DNA of 64,000 nucleotides, taken from Carnimonas nigrificans ATCC BAA-78. Its GTDB lineage: Bacteria; Pseudomonadota; Gammaproteobacteria; Pseudomonadales; Halomonadaceae. How positions within the stretch are numbered: position 1 is the first letter of the stretch; each line of letters opens with the position of its first letter. Where the stretch lies: the NCBI RefSeq assembly GCF_000526695.1, contig NZ_JAGO01000011.1, forward strand, positions 310,001-374,000, given 5' to 3'. The position numbers and the translations under genes are program-made. Shown piece by piece: positions 35,381 through 49,429 of this stretch. The notes under the pieces are model-generated. The model was not told the DNA's origin and searched no databases. It worked only from the letters and a program-made list of their open reading frames with translations.

Positions 35381-38300
35381 TCAGGCGCTTGTCAGGCGTT
35401 TTGATTCATCCGCTGTTGTGCTGGGCAGGTCTGCAATCTTGATGGCCTGCAACAAGCCTTGCAGCGGATGTTTCAATTGTACGCTGGAGAAGCGCTTGGT
35501 TTGGCTGCGGCATGAATAGCCTGTCGCAAGCAGCACTTCACCTTCCTGTTGCTGCTCTACCCTGGGCTGCCATGAAAGCCCATAGATGGTGCGGGAGGTC
35601 TCTTTGTTGCGCGTTTCATGCCCATAAGTGCCGGACATGCCGCAGCAGCCGGTGCCCTCAATTTCAAGGGTTAATCCGAACGCGGCAAACAGCTTTTGCC
35701 ACGCCGCCTGGGAGCCAGGCGCTGTGGTCTTCTCGGTGCAGTGCCCCAGCAGGCGATAGCGAGGTGGCAGAATTGTTGTATCGAGCGGCGTGACGTGCTG
35801 TGCGCAGTAGCGGGTTAGCCACTCTTGCAGAAGTGCCACCTGCGGCGCGTGATCGGCGCCCAGTACCTTGGCATATTCCTGGCGGTAGGTAAGTGTCATG
35901 GCCGGGTCGATGCCGACCAGCGCAACACCACAGGCGGCCAGTGCATTGAGGCGCTCACTCTGGCGCTGGGCGGTGCGTTTGAACGCGGCGCTGAAGCCGT
36001 GTACCTGCATCGGTTTGCCGTTGGCACCATAGGGCGCGACGAAGACGGTGACTCCCAGGCGTTGCAGCAATTCAATGATGTCGCGAACGACGGCGGTATC
36101 GAAAAAGGTGGTGAAGGTATCCTGCACAATCACCACGCTGCGGGCCTTTTGCTCTTCATTCAATACGCTCAGGCGTTCGCGAGAGGCGTATTCTATACCC
36201 CAGCTACGCAGTTGCTTTGCTAGAGGCGCTCGTGTCAGACGCGGCATATCCACCAGTCCGATATAGCGCTCGCTGAAGCGAGCCACAGGACGCCACTGAG
36301 AGAGGCTGTTGTAGGCCAGAGCCAGCGGTGCTACCAGCGGCATCGCCCGCTCCAGCGAGGCCACGAGATGGTCGCGGGGGGCGCGTAGGTAGCGGCTGTG
36401 ATAGAGCGTAAGAAATTCACTGCGGAAGTCGGGCACGTTTACCTTCACGGGACACTGTCCTGCGCAGGATTTACACGCCAGACACCCCGCCATGGCGGAA
36501 TAGACCTGATGCGAGAAATCATCACCCTGGCGACGCGCTTGCCAGGTAGCCAGCGCTCGTTTTGGAAACTGGGTCAATGGCTGCCAGCGGCTTAGCCCAG
36601 CGGCGGTGGTGTCAGCTCCCGACTGCTGTTCGCGCAGCAGCCACTCCTTGAATAATGTCGCGCGGCCTTTCGGGGAGTGAATCCGATCACGGGTTCCCTT
36701 CCATGAAGGGCACATGGCGTCGTTGGGATCGTAGTTATAGCAAGCGCCATTGCCGTTGCAGTGCATCGCTGCGCCATAGTGTTGCCATACCGCGCTATCC
36801 AGCAGACGGTCGCGCTCGCCGCGTGTGGGCACTTCATCAATTTTTAGTAGCTGCCACGCCGAGGTGGATGATGAAGCGCCACTATCGTCTGGCGGTGTAG
36901 CGATCTTGCCGGGGTTAAGCTGGTTATGGGGATCACAGGCGCCTTTGATGCGCTGTAGCAGGGGATAAAGCGGGCCGAAGAAGGCGGGCGAATATTCGGA
37001 GCGCACACCCTTGCCGTGTTCGCCCCACAGCAGGCCGCCATAGCGCTGCGTCAACTCAGCGACCCCGTCGCTGATAGTGCGGATCAGCGCTGCCTGAGCG
37101 GGATCTTTCATGTCGATGGCCGGACGCACATGCAGCACGCCAGCATCCACATGCCCAAACATGCCGTAGGCAAGGCCGTGGCTGTCCAGCAGTGCGCGAA
37201 ATTCAGCGATGTAGTCAGCCAGACGCTCCGGCGGTACGGCGGTATCTTCGACGAAGGGAATGGGGCGCTGTTCACCTTCTACATTACCGAGCAAACCGAC
37301 TGAGCGTTTACGCATGGCGTAGATGGCGGTCATCTCGGCACGCCCCCACGCAATCGTATGGCCCAGTCGTTCGACGGCGGTATCGCTGGCAAGATGCTGA
37401 GTGAAGTCAGCAATCTTTTGCTGCAACGCTGCGTTGCTGTCAGCGTTGAACTCCACCAAATTGATACCGGCGGTAGGCGTACTTCCGGCAGGAAAATATT
37501 CCGCCACCTGATCCCAGACCATGTCGTCCATCGCCAGCCCGAGCACCTTGCTATCGACGGTTTCGATGGAGGTGGGACGCGTTGCTCCGTGCATGAGGGC
37601 AGAGGCATCGCGCAGGGCATCCATGAAGCCCGCGTAGCGTATGTTGACCAGAGCGGAGTAGCGGGGGAGTGGCAGCACGTTAAGCGTCGCTTCGACGATC
37701 AATCCGAGGGAGCCTTCACTGCCACAAAACAGGCTGCGCATATCGAGGCGCTGCTGCTCATCGCGCAAATGGGCCAGATCATAACCGGTCAGGCAGCGAT
37801 TGAGTGGTGGAAAGCGCTCGGCGATTGCCGCGCCGTGATCATCAATAACTGCGCGTGCAGTAGCGACCAGATCCCCCACGCGACCACCGGCCGCAATCAG
37901 CTGCTCAACGTCGCTATCCTTGAGATGACCAGCATGAAGACTTTCGCCACCGATCAGCAGTGCGTCGACACTGATGACGTGATCGCGGGTCTTGCCATAT
38001 TCGCAGCTCCCCTGACCGCTGGCATCGGTATTGATCATTCCGCCGATAGTGGCGCGATTGGAGGTCGAAAGCTCGGGGGCGAAAAACAGTCCGTGAGGCT
38101 TGAGTGCTGCGTTTAGCTGATCCTTCACCACGCCGGGCTGCACTCGAACCTGCCGTTGTTCAACGTCAATATCAATAATGGCATTCATATGGCGGCTCAC
38201 ATCAACCACAACACCATCGGTAAGCGATTGACCATTGGTGCCAGTACCGCCGCCGCGCGGGCCAAGCACAATCCGGGTGAAGTCTGGCTCGCCGGCAAGC

Positions 38301-38512
38301 CGCGTCACTAGAGCTACATCGTCGCGATGGCGTGGGAAGAGAGCAATCTGCGGTACGCGCTGATAGATGGAGTTGTCGGTCGATAGCACCGTGAGTGTCG
38401 CATCGCTGTGCTCGATCTCTCCGTTGAAGCCCTGTTGACGTAGCTGTTCGGCAAACTGGCGATAAAGGGTGGGCAAGGAGGCATCGGAGCGGGAAGAGGG
38501 GGCGACGTTCAT
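35381..38512 (-). CDS. ydiJ: FAD/Fe-S oxidoreductase YdiJ (D-2-hydroxyglutarate dehydrogenase type)
   Basis: 1043 residues. The N-terminal half is a GlcD-like FAD-binding domain (LGPRGGGTGTNGQSLTDGVVVD at about 85-105; FAPELSTSNRATIGGMINTDASGQGS), followed by the FAD-linked C-terminal domain ending RIKGACDPHNQLNPGKI. Then come a ferredoxin-like iron-sulphur part with CLACKSCAGQCPVKV and a C-terminal CCG-type domain (GTGCCGMSGTYGHE). E. coli YdiJ (about 1018 residues) oxidises D-2-hydroxyglutarate. It is a single gene, convergent with the SIMPL gene. Confidence 0.9.
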   Translation of the reverse strand: MNVAPSSRSDASLPTLYRQFAEQLRQQGFNGEIEHSDATLTVLSTDNSIYQRVPQIALFPRHRDDVALVTRLAGEPDFTRIVLGPRGGGTGTNGQSLTDGVVVDVSRHMNAIIDIDVEQRQVRVQPGVVKDQLNAALKPHGLFFAPELSTSNRATIGGMINTDASGQGSCEYGKTRDHVISVDALLIGGESLHAGHLKDSDVEQLIAAGGRVGDLVATARAVIDDHGAAIAERFPPLNRCLTGYDLAHLRDEQQRLDMRSLFCGSEGSLGLIVEATLNVLPLPRYSALVNIRYAGFMDALRDASALMHGATRPTSIETVDSKVLGLAMDDMVWDQVAEYFPAGSTPTAGINLVEFNADSNAALQQKIADFTQHLASDTAVERLGHTIAWGRAEMTAIYAMRKRSVGLLGNVEGEQRPIPFVEDTAVPPERLADYIAEFRALLDSHGLAYGMFGHVDAGVLHVRPAIDMKDPAQAALIRTISDGVAELTQRYGGLLWGEHGKGVRSEYSPAFFGPLYPLLQRIKGACDPHNQLNPGKIATPPDDSGASSSTSAWQLLKIDEVPTRGERDRLLDSAVWQHYGAAMHCNGNGACYNYDPNDAMCPSWKGTRDRIHSPKGRATLFKEWLLREQQSGADTTAAGLSRWQPLTQFPKRALATWQARRQGDDFSHQVYSAMAGCLACKSCAGQCPVKVNVPDFRSEFLTLYHSRYLRAPRDHLVASLERAMPLVAPLALAYNSLSQWRPVARFSERYIGLVDMPRLTRAPLAKQLRSWGIEYASRERLSVLNEEQKARSVVIVQDTFTTFFDTAVVRDIIELLQRLGVTVFVAPYGANGKPMQVHGFSAAFKRTAQRQSERLNALAACGVALVGIDPAMTLTYRQEYAKVLGADHAPQVALLQEWLTRYCAQHVTPLDTTILPPRYRLLGHCTEKTTAPGSQAAWQKLFAAFGLTLEIEGTGCCGMSGTYGHETRNKETSRTIYGLSWQPRVEQQQEGEVLLATGYSCRSQTKRFSSVQLKHPLQGLLQAIKIADLPSTTADESKRLTSA

Positions 38513-38682
38513 GCGGCTTCATCCGGTAGCGGCTGCGCACGAGCACGTTTGCCGTGTCGCAAAGACGGAGGCAATAACCAGGCTCGGTGCTGCGGCCATT
38601 ATCAAGCTGACGTAGTGGTGCCTGTTATTCTGACCCTCTCGATGCGTAAGCTCAACGTTGTACAGGTTTTTTATAGAGCACA

Positions 38683-38710
38683 AAAAACGCCCCGCAAGGC
38701 GGGGCGTTTT
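38683..38710. terminator. Bidirectional terminator after ompW
   Basis: ACGCCCCGC (38687-38695) pairs with GCGGGGCGT (38699-38707) around AAG. It is flanked by an A run on the left and TTTT on the right, so it works in both directions; leftwards it ends ompW with six T residues. Confidence 0.9.
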
Positions 38711-38733
38711 GGCAAGAGCGAGAAAAGCAGCTC

Positions 38734-39312
38734 TTAGAAACGGAAGGTCAGACCAGCACCAACGCGAATCGGGTTATATTTGCTGTCGAAACCGCTGTCA
38801 CCCTTGACTTTCATGTGGGTGTACTGAACGTTGACGTTGGCAGCCAGCCAGCTGGTCAGGTAGTAATCAAGACCAAGCTGTGCGGTCGGGTCCCAGCTAT
38901 CGGATTCAAGCTTGCCGTTGGGAGCGCCCATGCCACGATCAGTGAATTTGGTGTAGCTCGCCCCCAGACCTACGTAAGGCTGAACCTGAGAGGGTTCGCC
39001 ACCGAGTGGGTAGTATTGACCCAGCAGGCTGTACTGCATGTACTTGGCGTTGGCCTTGATACCGTTAGAGGTGCTTTTGTAGTCGGTTTTGCTGGTAGGA
39101 GCGTTGAATTCAACACCGAAGTTATCGGTGAATTTCCAGCCCAGCGCACCAGCGAAGCCGCGGTCGGTTTTGCCGTTGCTGGCAGCTTCCGTACGGGTAG
39201 CGTCTGCACGAACATAGAAGTCGCCCAGCGTGCCGTAGGCCATTGCCTGGGAAGCACCCAGAACAGTACCACTAGCAATAAGTGCTGCTGTTAGAATTTT
39301 TACGGTTTTCAT
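38734..39312 (-). CDS. ompW: Outer membrane protein OmpW
   Basis: 192 residues. A signal peptide (MKTVKILTAALIASGTVLG) ends after AMA at residue 25. The mature part is an eight-stranded barrel with alternating aromatic residues, the family segment YVGLGASYTKF and the terminal RVGAGLTFRF with the C-terminal Phe required for outer-membrane assembly. OmpW proteins form narrow hydrophobic channels linked to stress and osmotic response. It is monocistronic, with a strong terminator. Confidence 0.93.
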   Translation of the reverse strand: MKTVKILTAALIASGTVLGASQAMAYGTLGDFYVRADATRTEAASNGKTDRGFAGALGWKFTDNFGVEFNAPTSKTDYKSTSNGIKANAKYMQYSLLGQYYPLGGEPSQVQPYVGLGASYTKFTDRGMGAPNGKLESDSWDPTAQLGLDYYLTSWLAANVNVQYTHMKVKGDSGFDSKYNPIRVGAGLTFRF

Positions 39313-39823
39313 GGTGAGTGTGTCCTTTTAATCCCTTGAACGATACTTTCATTGGTGCGGTGGGTAGTGTGCGAGCCTTGCTACTCCCTCACGAATGATA
39401 GATCAATTCGGTTGACATACCATCAACTGCGATCAGTGTAACCTGTACAAGATTTACCCTGATCACGTTTGAAACAGGGTATTTGTTACCCTATAACGAG
39501 ATGAGAAATGAGCAGGCCAAAAGCGAATCATTTCTGGGTAAATCCAAGGGGTTCAACCTTCTTGTTTGGTGACTGAGGTCGAACGTAGCGCCTACTATAG
39601 AAAACACTGTTCGACTTGTCATGCGCAAAATAGGTAAAAGTTCCTCTTTTTTTGATTGAAAATAACTATTACATCGGTGAGTCTGATTTCTAATGCTTTT
39701 TGCGCTACCGAAAGCAAGTAAAAGGAACCGTTTTTTAGTGTTAACCGCGCGAAAGAGGGGAGATTGAGCAGCTCGGATGTGGCTCGTGGGGCGGGAAGAT
39801 GTTCGTAGGCGAGTAACCTTGCA
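39313..39823. other. Long upstream region of ompW
   Basis: About 500 bp without a convincing gene. Between 39455 and 39492 three TACCCT/AGGGTA elements form overlapping inverted repeats (TACCCTG 39455-39461, CAGGGTA 39475-39481, TACCCT 39487-39492). These could be regulator half sites about 150 bp upstream of ompW. Confidence 0.4.
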
Positions 39824-39824
39824 G

Positions 39825-39863
39825 TCAAAAAAGCGCTGCCTATACAAATACAAGGCAGCGCTT
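39825..39863 (-). terminator. Intrinsic terminator of the slyB-like gene
   Basis: AAGCGCTGCCT (39831-39841) pairs perfectly with AGGCAGCGCTT (39853-39863). On the minus strand six T residues follow. It lies 55 bp after the stop. Confidence 0.9.
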
Positions 39864-39917
39864 CTCATCTACTCACCGAGGGCGCAAGAGCTATTTTGCG
39901 CCCTCGCTGGCAGTTTT

Positions 39918-40382
39918 CTAGTAGTGAACAACACGCAGTTTGGAGCCAGAGCCGACCAGACGCACACGCTGCCCTTTGGAGAAGCTGTTATCCGCGGCCT
40001 GTACGACTACGACGTTTTTACCGTCGTCGCGCTCTACCTGAACTTCCATCGCGTTGGTGTTTTGAGCACTGCGCTCAATGCTGTTACCCGCGACAGCGCC
40101 GCCAACTGCGCCTGCTGCGGTCAGAATGCTTCTGCCTGAGCCACCGCCCAGCGCATTACCGAGGAAGCCACCCAGAACGCCACCGCCCAGACCGCCGAAG
40201 CCGGAGGTGTCATCCTGAATCTGTACGGCACGGATGCTGGTGATGGTGCCATAGCTGACGCTCTGGCCGCTCATGGCTTCACTGCCGCTGTAGGTATTGC
40301 CGTTATAGGCGTTGTTAGCACAGCCCGCGAGGGAAAGTGCGCTCATGGCAGCCACACCAAAGATCTTCAAAGCTGTTTTCAT
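39918..40382 (-). CDS. slyB: Glycine-zipper outer membrane lipoprotein, SlyB-like
   Basis: 154 residues. The lipoprotein signal ends in the lipobox SLAGC (Cys at 21). A Gly-rich 2TM zipper (GGLGGGVLGGFLGNALGGGSG ... AAGAVGGAVAGN) is typical of SlyB/PcP-like proteins, followed by a C-terminal domain ending in RVRLVGSGSKLRVVHY. In enterobacteria SlyB is PhoPQ-controlled and protects the outer membrane. It is a single gene with its own terminator. Confidence 0.85.
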   Translation of the reverse strand: MKTALKIFGVAAMSALSLAGCANNAYNGNTYSGSEAMSGQSVSYGTITSIRAVQIQDDTSGFGGLGGGVLGGFLGNALGGGSGRSILTAAGAVGGAVAGNSIERSAQNTNAMEVQVERDDGKNVVVVQAADNSFSKGQRVRLVGSGSKLRVVHY

Positions 40383-40469
40383 TCTAGTCTCCCTTAGCCA
40401 GCGCCTTTAATCTGGGCTGTGGTGATATAAAACGATGTTTTCTCGATTCATTCTAGCGATGCCAGCGGC

Positions 40470-40498
40470 GCATGCCAACTTGAGTGGTGTTGGCATGC
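40470..40498. terminator. Hairpin between slyB and roxA
   Basis: GCATGCCAAC (40470-40479) pairs perfectly with GTTGGCATGC (40489-40498) around a 9-nt loop. It is about 20 bp after the roxA stop; no T run follows, so it may need Rho or serve to stabilise the 3' end. Confidence 0.5.
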
Positions 40499-40515
40499 AC
40501 CGCAAGGCTATCCGG

Positions 40516-41687
40516 TTACGCTTCGCTGCTCTCTTCCAGCACCAGGCTGCCGCGATTGGTCAGGGCGAGTAGCAGCTCGGCTGCACCGTGATCATCAAGC
40601 AGTTCGATGGGCAGCGGTTGATTGCCTTGTGCTACCTGTTGGGCAAGCGCGAGGGAGCAGGGGATGCCGTCACCGTCAACAAACAGGGTAGCCCTGTCGG
40701 CATCGCCATCAGGCGCTGGCCGGTAGGCAAAACGCGACCCTTGACCGCGCACCAGCTGTTCTCCCTCCGCCAGCGCGCTCCTTAGAGTGGCCAGATCAAG
40801 AGAAGGTTCCAGCGCGATCAATTGATCGGGGTATTTGGTCTGGGTCATGTAGCGCCCGAACCACTCACTCATCTGCTCTCTGTCATCGAGTGAGTTGAGA
40901 ATCAAGGCACGAACACGCTCAATGGCAGCGTCGTCGAGCAGTGCCGAATCCTGTTCACCTAGGTCAGGGTCGGCATAACGCACGGCATCGCTGAGCTGCT
41001 CGCCTCGATAATCGGCCCATGAAGTGACTGCTTCATCGGCGGAGGGGGCGCGAAAGCCAATTGACCAGGTCATGCAGTCACTGGATTCGCTGATACCGTG
41101 ATGGGCGTAGCGTGGTGGTAGGTAGAGCATATCGCCGGGTTCGAGCACCCACTCTTCATCATTGCTGATGGAGAATTCCTTCAAAATGCGCAGGCTGATG
41201 CCATCGACGATAGCGGCATCTTCACCCTGGAAGCCGCCTAGTTGCCAGCGACGCTGCCCCGCGCCCTGTAGCAGGAACACATCGTAGTTATCGACATGAG
41301 GACCAACGTTGCCTCCTGGCGGTGCGTAGCTGATCATGATGTCATCCAGACGCCAGCGCGGGATGAACGAAAACTGCTCCAGCAGCTCTGCCACTTCGGG
41401 TACGTAGTGATCCACCGCCTGTACCAGTAGTGTCCAGTCGCGCTCAGGCAGGCGGGCGAAGATCTCTTCGTCCATGGGGCCGTGGGTTACCTGCCAGGGC
41501 TTGCCGTCCGCACCAACGCTCTCGACCAGACGCGACTCCACTTCCTCTTCGCACGCCAGCCCAGCCAGCTCTTCTGCGCTGAGGGGAGATTCGAAGCCAG
41601 GGATGGCCTGACGAATCAGCAGCGGCTTTTTCTGCCAATATTCCGCCAGAAAGCGCTCGGGCGTTAATTCTCCAAGAATGCCGGTCA

Positions 41688-41688
<1 letters not shown>
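40516..41688 (-). CDS. roxA: Ribosomal protein uL16 3-hydroxylase RoxA (YcfD)
   Basis: 390 residues, a JmjC-type Fe(II)/2-oxoglutarate oxygenase. The iron ligands are visible as H131-V-D133 in GPHVDNYDVFLLQ and H196 or H197 in RYAHHGIS. E. coli RoxA hydroxylates an arginine of ribosomal protein L16. The N-terminal FLAEYWQKKPLLIRQA is the family start. Its ATG overlaps the purB stop as TAATG, the usual arrangement in this group of bacteria. Confidence 0.92.
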
Positions 41689-43229
<1,541 letters not shown>

Positions 43230-43260
43230 TTATGTTTGACTTCCGCATTCCTATGGGCAC

Positions 43261-43881
43261 TTAGCTGATCCGAGGGCGCAGTTCACTCAGCGTTTGTTGA
43301 ATCCGTTTTCGTGTTAACAGAATCTGCCAGCGATGCCCGCCTTGCTGTCGCCATAAGAGCGAGAAGCGCACGCCGCTCAAGAGCACGGCTCTAACGCGCT
43401 CTGCCATGTGAGGTGTTTTGAGAAGTTCGGGATCGCCCTTGACCACGATGCGATAGCGCAGCGTTGATAAGGTATCGGAGTAAAGTTCACCCAGTGCCAG
43501 CACCACGTTATCGTGAGTGGGGCCGAGGTGGTGGGCCTGCTGCTGAATTCGGTCAAGGCGCTCAGCGAGTTGATTCATCAAGGCTGAATCCTTGCTGGCG
43601 CGATTGGCAAGCAGCTGGATCGACAGCATGTAGCGCATCACCTGCGAGCCAGCGGGCGGTTGCTCAAGCAGCTGGCGCGCGCTGTCGATGCCAACGGCAA
43701 GGTTGGCGAGGTTGTTGCCATAAATATCGGCAAACTGCTCGGGGTGAGGGTCAACCGTTGCCTTGATTAATGTTTCCCAGGCGCGGCTATCGTAGCGGCC
43801 AGTGCGCGCCAGTTCGTCCACCACTACGGCTGCCTGGAATACGCCCGCGAGCGCAATTGCCTGACGCTGATCGCGATTCAT
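43261..43881 (-). CDS. hflD: HflD (YcfC), high-frequency lysogenization protein homologue
   Basis: 206 residues, all-helical. The sequences [18 protein letters not shown] and SVQLLAN-like [10 protein letters not shown] match HflD. In E. coli it is a membrane-associated protein that binds phage lambda CII; its cellular role is unclear. The start overlaps the mnmA stop by four bases, the conserved mnmA-hflD-purB order. Confidence 0.92.
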   Translation of the reverse strand: MNRDQRQAIALAGVFQAAVVVDELARTGRYDSRAWETLIKATVDPHPEQFADIYGNNLANLAVGIDSARQLLEQPPAGSQVMRYMLSIQLLANRASKDSALMNQLAERLDRIQQQAHHLGPTHDNVVLALGELYSDTLSTLRYRIVVKGDPELLKTPHMAERVRAVLLSGVRFSLLWRQQGGHRWQILLTRKRIQQTLSELRPRIS

Positions 43882-45041
43882 TCAGCACATTCCTCGCTTA
43901 CCTGTAGATGACACTGATCGCTGGCAGCCGTGGCGCGAATAATGCCGCCTCCCAAACACTCGTCGCCGCGATACAGCACCAGCGATTGCCCAGGAGTGAC
44001 GGCGCGCTGCGGATGGTCGAAGGTTACCGTAACGCTGCCGTCGGAGCTTGCCTGCACTGTGCAGAGCTGATCCTGCTGCCGGTAGCGCACCTTGGCGTTC
44101 AGCCTCAGCCCCTCGTCGAGGCCGTGGGGCGGCTCTCCGGCGATCCATTCGATGGCTTCACTTTGCAGTGAATCCGAGTAGAGCAGCGGATGGTGCTTGC
44201 CCTGCACGGCAATCAGCACGTTGCGCTCAAGGTCCTTGGCCGCCACGTACCAGGGCTGCTCAGGATGATGGGGAAGACCACCAATGCCTAGCCCCTGACG
44301 CTGCCCCAACGTGTAGTACATCAGTCCAACGTGTTCGCCAATGCGTTCACCTTCCGGTGTCTCAATGGCACCCGGACGGGCGGGCAGATATTGCTTCAGG
44401 AAGTCACCAAAACGGCGCTCACCAATAAAACAGATGCCGGTGGAATCCTTTTTGCGTGCGGTGGCAAGATCAAGGCGCTCGGCAATGGCACGAACCTCGC
44501 TTTTCTCCATCTCGCCCAGCGGGAACAGGCTTTTTGCCAGCGCCTGATGTGGAACGGCATGCAGGAAGTAGCTTTGATCCTTGTTGGCATCAAGCCCCTT
44601 GTAGAGCCGTCCCTGTTGATCGCCACGCACGTAGTGCCCTGTGGCAATCAGATCGGCGCCGAGCATTTTGGCGTAGTCAAGAAAGACCTTGAACTTGATT
44701 TCACGGTTACACAGGATGTCAGGATTGGGCGTGCGTCCCGCGCGGTACTCGGCAAGAAAATGCTCGAAGACATTATCCCAGTATTCCGCTGCGAAATTGG
44801 CGGTATGCAGCTTGATGCCTAGACGATCGCTGACTGCCTGAGCATCGGCCAGATCGGTTTTGGCGGTGCAATATTCGGTGCCGTCGTCTTCATCCCAGTT
44901 TTTCATGAACAAGCCCTCGACCGCATAGCCCTGCTCAAGCAGTAGCGCGGCAGTGACCGAGGAGTCGACGCCACCGGACATGCCGACAATCACCCGTTTG
45001 GGCGTACTGACGTTTGAGGTAGAGAGGCTGGCGTTACTCAT
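43878..45041 (-). CDS. mnmA: tRNA 2-thiouridylase MnmA
   Basis: 387 residues. It adds sulphur to U34 of Lys, Glu and Gln tRNAs. The PP-loop is [10 protein letters not shown] at about 20-29; the two catalytic cysteines lie in [12 protein letters not shown] and [12 protein letters not shown], and [15 protein letters not shown] is conserved. The N-terminal 14 residues before [10 protein letters not shown] are Ser/Thr-rich and not conserved, so the start could be slightly later, though no better ATG exists. Confidence 0.96.
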   Translation of the reverse strand: MSNASLSTSNVSTPKRVIVGMSGGVDSSVTAALLLEQGYAVEGLFMKNWDEDDGTEYCTAKTDLADAQAVSDRLGIKLHTANFAAEYWDNVFEHFLAEYRAGRTPNPDILCNREIKFKVFLDYAKMLGADLIATGHYVRGDQQGRLYKGLDANKDQSYFLHAVPHQALAKSLFPLGEMEKSEVRAIAERLDLATARKKDSTGICFIGERRFGDFLKQYLPARPGAIETPEGERIGEHVGLMYYTLGQRQGLGIGGLPHHPEQPWYVAAKDLERNVLIAVQGKHHPLLYSDSLQSEAIEWIAGEPPHGLDEGLRLNAKVRYRQQDQLCTVQASSDGSVTVTFDHPQRAVTPGQSLVLYRGDECLGGGIIRATAASDQCHLQVSEECAE

Positions 45042-45261
45042 GGGTAATACTCACTGGGGTGAAAAATGGCTGAAGCAGTGTAATGGCGCGCATGTTGCCC
45101 CTCAGCCGCGACGGATGGATGACGCCATTGTACCTGATCGCACAGATTCGCTTAATAGCTGAATCGCGGAAAGCGCGGCCAGGATGTGCGCAAGGGGTAG
45201 GGCACTGAGCTGGGCAGCCATCGTTGGCCGTGCAGCGTTGGTTTTTTCTTTGCCTGAACAG

Positions 45262-45870
45262 CTAACGTCGGCGGCCTTGCCGTCTGGGACTGCGACATGC
45301 AGTGCGGGCTGGCATATTGATGCTGGTGGTGCGCCATGTGCCGGGCGGCATTTCGTCCAGTGTCCAGGGGCCGATGGCTGCTCTGACCAGGCGGAGCGTG
45401 GGGTGCCCGATATGGGCCGTCATGCGGCGCACCTGACGGTTGCGCCCCTCGCTGATGGTGATCTCCAGCCACTGAGTGGGAATATCGGCACGAAAGCGTA
45501 CCGGCGGATCACGTTCATCAAGGGCTGGCGGCGCAATCATGCTGACTCTGGCGGGTCTGGTGGGGCCATCCTTCAGCGTTACGCCACGACGCAACTGCTC
45601 CAGCGCCCTCGGCTCAGGAACCCCTTCCACCTGCACCCAGTAGGTTTTGGGCTGCTTCTGATCCGGCGCCGTAATGCGATGGGCCAATGCGCCGTCAGCG
45701 GTCAGCAACAGCAGTCCTTCACTGTCGTAATCAAGTCGCCCGGCGGGGTAAATGTCGGGGATATCAATAACCTCAGCCAGCGTGTGCCGCTTGCCGCGCG
45801 CGGGCGGTGAATTATCGGTAAATTGCGACAGCATCAGGTAAGGTTTATGCAGAAGATAAATCAAGCTCAT
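45262..45870 (-). CDS. rluE: 23S rRNA pseudouridine(2457) synthase RluE
   Basis: 202 residues, RsuA/RluE family without the S4 domain. The catalytic Asp is D47 in AGRLDYDSEGLLLLT; the conserved GRNRQVRRMTAHIGHPTLRLVR block follows. The last 15 residues are Arg-rich and extend past the normal end. It is divergent from idh, as in many gammaproteobacteria. Confidence 0.92.
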   Translation of the reverse strand: MSLIYLLHKPYLMLSQFTDNSPPARGKRHTLAEVIDIPDIYPAGRLDYDSEGLLLLTADGALAHRITAPDQKQPKTYWVQVEGVPEPRALEQLRRGVTLKDGPTRPARVSMIAPPALDERDPPVRFRADIPTQWLEITISEGRNRQVRRMTAHIGHPTLRLVRAAIGPWTLDEMPPGTWRTTSINMPARTACRSPRRQGRRR

Positions 45871-48506
<2,636 letters not shown>

Positions 48507-48592
48507 GCGAAGCGCTGAACTGTTAAGCCATATGGCGGTGCTTCTTGTCGAGCGTTGATCCACCTTCGATAAGTGCGACTGCCTGAGTATTG

Positions 48593-48632
48593 AAGCGTCC
48601 TGACGACATTGTCGCAGGGCGCTTTTCCTTTT
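48593..48632 (+). terminator. Intrinsic terminator of idh
   Basis: AAGCGTCCTG (48593-48602) pairs with CAGGGCGCTT (48615-48624) with one G-T pair, and CGAC/GTCG extends the stem inside. TTTTCCTTTTCC follows on the plus strand. Confidence 0.8.
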
Positions 48633-49001
48633 CCATATGTCAGTCGTGGGAAAGCTGCTTCAGCAGAGAGGATTGCTCCAGAGAGACCTTGTTCCTGAGC
48701 GACTGTGTTGCTGAGTCACTGGGTTTTGAGAAGTCATTGTTGTCTTCAAAGGCTTCAGGGCGAGTGTTTATATGACTCAAGCGTTCAGATTTCCCTTGCA
48801 ACGGTCAGCAAGTGACACCATGTTGTGGGTATCAGTCATTCACACCGCTCGCCAAGGCTCAGTATTGGCGGGTTGCATTGTGGCATCGCGGCATGGCATG
48901 AATTACAGCAACTCTGTGCGTTGCTGACATTATTGTGCCCGCCAGGGCGTAAATGTCGTTGATGTTGCACTTTCCACTTGTGTTCACCGGTTTAGCCACT
49001 T
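48633..49001. other. Upstream region of clpS
   Basis: 370 bp with no gene. In relatives a cspD gene often precedes clpS; I looked for the cold-shock motif KGFGFI on both strands and did not find it. Confidence 0.45.
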
Positions 49002-49400
49002 ATGTTCGAAGTAACGGGAAATCTCGAAAAGGCGCCTCTTTCGCTCGACACCTCCAGGCGGGGGGCGGTTTACGCTCATTTAGGCGATCCAGACGAGGGA
49101 TTCAACGATGATGTCGCCGAGCAGGCTCTTGATCCTGAGCTTGCCGAGCCGCCCATGTACAAGGTGGTGCTGCTCAACGACGACTACACCCCCATGGATT
49201 TTGTGGTCGAGGTGTTGCAAGCGTTTTTCGGGATGGACAGCGAGCAGGCGGTACAGGTTATGCTGACTGTCCATACTCAGGGCAAGGCAACCTGCGGCGT
49301 ATTTACCCGCGATGTTGCCGAGACCAAGGCGCATCTGGTGAACGAACATTCACGGCAAAGTCAGCAACCGCTGCTGTGCGATATCGACCGGGTCGAGTGA
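49002..49400 (+). CDS. clpS: ClpS, N-degron adaptor for ClpAP
   Basis: 132 residues. The conserved core from about 52 ([29 protein letters not shown]) binds proteins with N-terminal Leu, Phe, Tyr or Trp, and the end [25 protein letters not shown] is typical. The N-terminal tail of about 50 residues is longer than the usual 20-25, and the ATG has no strong ribosome site, so the true start may be further in. clpA follows after 29 bp. Confidence 0.94.
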   Translation: MFEVTGNLEKAPLSLDTSRRGAVYAHLGDPDEGFNDDVAEQALDPELAEPPMYKVVLLNDDYTPMDFVVEVLQAFFGMDSEQAVQVMLTVHTQGKATCGVFTRDVAETKAHLVNEHSRQSQQPLLCDIDRVE

Positions 49401-49429
49401 TCCATTTTGGTGGCCAATAGGGGATTGTC

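Noticed and set aside
37358-38116. A 252-codon plus-strand frame opposite ydiJ
   Set aside because: Shadow of the FAD-binding part of ydiJ; no start signal.
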